A DNA stretch of 5,662 nt from Thermoplasmata archaeon (GTDB lineage Archaea; Thermoplasmatota; Thermoplasmata; Lutacidiplasmatales; UBA184), in NCBI GenBank assembly GCA_021798415.1, contig JAJZGO010000101.1, forward strand, positions 1 to 5,662. Direction: 5' to 3'. The position numbers and the translations under genes were made by a program. Positions 5,170-5,662 of the stretch are shown here, one piece after another (positions within the stretch are counted from its first letter, which is position 1; the number at the start of each line of letters is the position of its first letter). The notes under the pieces were generated by a model, which saw only the letters and a program-made list of their open reading frames with translations, made no database searches and had not been told where the DNA came from.

Positions 5170-5484
5170 ATGGAGTACGTGTATGGTGCGCTGCTGCTCA
5201 ACGCCGCCGGTAAGCCGATCGACGACAAGGCCCTCAACGGGGTCCTGACCGCGGCCGGGGTCTCCCCGGACACGGCCCGGGTGAAGGCGTTGCTCGCCTC
5301 GCTCGAAGGCGTCAACCTCGCCGAGGTCCTCGCGAAGGCCGAGACGTTCGCCGCCCCCGCGCCCGCCGCCGCGCCGGCCGAGAAGAAGGAAGGCAAGGGC
5401 GAGAAGAAGGAAGAGGAGAAGAAGGAAGAGAAGGGCGTCTCCGAAGAGGAAGCCGCCGAGGGCCTTTCGGCCCTCTTCGGGTAA
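5170..5484 (+). CDS. rpl12: Ribosomal protein L12 (archaeal P1-type acidic stalk protein)
   Basis: Dimerises through its N-terminal helices and binds the P0 spine. Its flexible tail captures aEF1A and aEF2. The 104-residue product has the helical dimerisation domain MEYVYGALLL...GVNLAEVLAKAE (residues 1-58), an Ala/Pro hinge (about 61-70), a Lys/Glu-rich charged linker (71-89) and the factor-binding end SEEEAAEGLSALFG (91-104). Ser replaces the common Gly in GLGALFG. Length is typical. Because P0 in this operon lacks its own tail, L12 appears to be the sole carrier of this factor-binding motif on the stalk. It is the last gene I can place with confidence in the operon, ahead of a strong hairpin. 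Confidence 0.97.
   Translation: MEYVYGALLLNAAGKPIDDKALNGVLTAAGVSPDTARVKALLASLEGVNLAEVLAKAETFAAPAPAAAPAEKKEGKGEKKEEEKKEEKGVSEEEAAEGLSALFG
5380..5428 (+). repeat. Three direct copies of a purine 13-mer in the L12 linker
   Basis: GAGAAGAAGGAAG occurs at 5380-5392, 5401-5413 and 5416-5428, encoding the EKKE-type repeats of the charged linker. Over about 55 nt the coding strand is almost wholly purine. Slippage or unequal exchange could change linker length. Confidence 0.75.
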
Positions 5485-5498
5485 CGAACGTCTTCCGA

Positions 5499-5530
5499 GC
5501 GGAGCCGTCGGCCGCGCCGGTCGGCTCCGC
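5499..5530 (+). terminator. Strong hairpin just after rpl12, possible transcript-end structure
   Basis: GCGGAGCCG (5499-5507) pairs perfectly with CGGCTCCGC (5522-5530). Inside, CGGC (5509-5512) pairs with GCCG (5516-5519) around a 3-nt loop, so about 13 pairs stack with minor interruptions. It begins 15 nt after the rpl12 stop. No T-run follows, and archaeal termination relies mainly on U-tracts rather than hairpins. It may therefore protect or define the mRNA 3' end instead of terminating transcription. Confidence 0.45.
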
Positions 5531-5611
5531 GCCCCCTCGCGCGACGGCGAGCGCCGCTCGACCGAGACGGCACCCCTGAGGGGCCTCGTCGACCCCCGTA
5601 GGAGCACCCGG
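5531..5611. other. GC-rich intergenic tail with several short inverted repeats
   Basis: No gene or RNA gene is recognisable. It holds CGAGCG-C-CGCTCG (5548-5560), CCCC-TGA-GGGG (5573-5583) and most of the perfect 12-nt palindrome GCACCCGGGTGC (5604-5615). I see no TATA-like element that would start a new transcript, so a gene beyond would probably be read through from the stalk operon. Confidence 0.4.
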
Positions 5612-5662
5612 GTGCGGTTGCCTCGCCGCCCCCAGATGGTGTTCGCGCGCGTTCGCCTCCCC
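5612..5662 (+). CDS. Possible start of a further gene, cut off by the window edge
   Basis: A GTG at 5612 follows a GGAG (5601-5604) at 7 nt, a reasonable ribosome binding site. The frame then stays open for the remaining 17 codons, reading VRLPRRPQMVFARVRLP; an ATG at 5636 is an alternative start. The peptide is too short and basic to match to any family. It could equally be noncoding, since long open stretches are common in GC-rich DNA. Confidence 0.25.
   Translation, partial: MRLPRRPQMVFARVRLP

Noticed and set aside
4983..5607. Minus-strand open frames opposite rpl12, with Phe/Ser- or Leu-rich stretches resembling a membrane segment
   Set aside because: The hydrophobic runs are the complement of the Lys/Glu-coding purine repeat of rpl12, not a real membrane protein.
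1..5662. CRISPR array, insertion sequence, toxin-antitoxin or defence genes
   Set aside because: No regularly spaced repeats, transposase, terminal inverted repeats or defence domains are visible. Apart from one unrecognised winged-helix gene and a doubtful partial frame at the right edge, the genes are recognisable housekeeping families.

Overview
The window is a housekeeping locus from a GC-rich archaeon. The archaeal signature is strong. L44e, S27e, aIF2-alpha, Nop10, aTrm56, the P0-type uL10 and the aP1/L12-type stalk protein are archaeal/eukaryotic families with no bacterial counterpart in this form, and several are packed into one operon. The mevalonate kinase (ether-lipid isoprenoid synthesis) fits. 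The high GC content, the gene neighbourhood and the uncharacterised winged-helix protein suggest a GC-rich euryarchaeote, perhaps of the Thermoplasmatota. That lineage call is inference and cannot be settled from this window.

Layout: two operons diverge from a control region of about 240 bp (3384-3626). Leftward (minus strand) run L44e (3383-3099), S27e (3087-2911), aIF2-alpha (2891-2115), Nop10 (2118-1936), a winged-helix protein of unknown role (1926-1402), tRNA C56 2'-O-methyltransferase aTrm56 (1445-873) and mevalonate kinase (876 to the window edge, 3' end missing). Gene gaps are 19 nt or less or are overlaps, so this reads as one transcript. Rightward (plus strand) run ribosomal protein L1 (3627-4265), uL10/P0 (4280-5140) and L12 (5170-5484). 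Together these make the L1 stalk and the P0-L12 GTPase-recruiting stalk. A strong hairpin and a short, structure-rich tail follow, with a possible start of another gene at the right edge.

How the genes work together: the leftward operon combines two zinc-ribbon ribosomal proteins, the initiation factor subunit that helps deliver initiator tRNA, an H/ACA RNP subunit for rRNA pseudouridylation and a tRNA T-loop methylase. It is therefore a protein-synthesis operon with a lipid-precursor kinase at its distal end. The first gene of that operon looks leaderless (TATA-like element about 27 nt before the ATG). Internal genes depend on Shine-Dalgarno motifs or on ATGA/GTGA stop-start overlaps.

I see no mobile element, CRISPR array, defence system, tRNA or rRNA. 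I did not find a convincing new system. The points most worth a second look are the P0 protein without the acidic C-terminal tail, the unrecognised winged-helix protein, the divergent promoter region, and the fused translation/isoprenoid operon.
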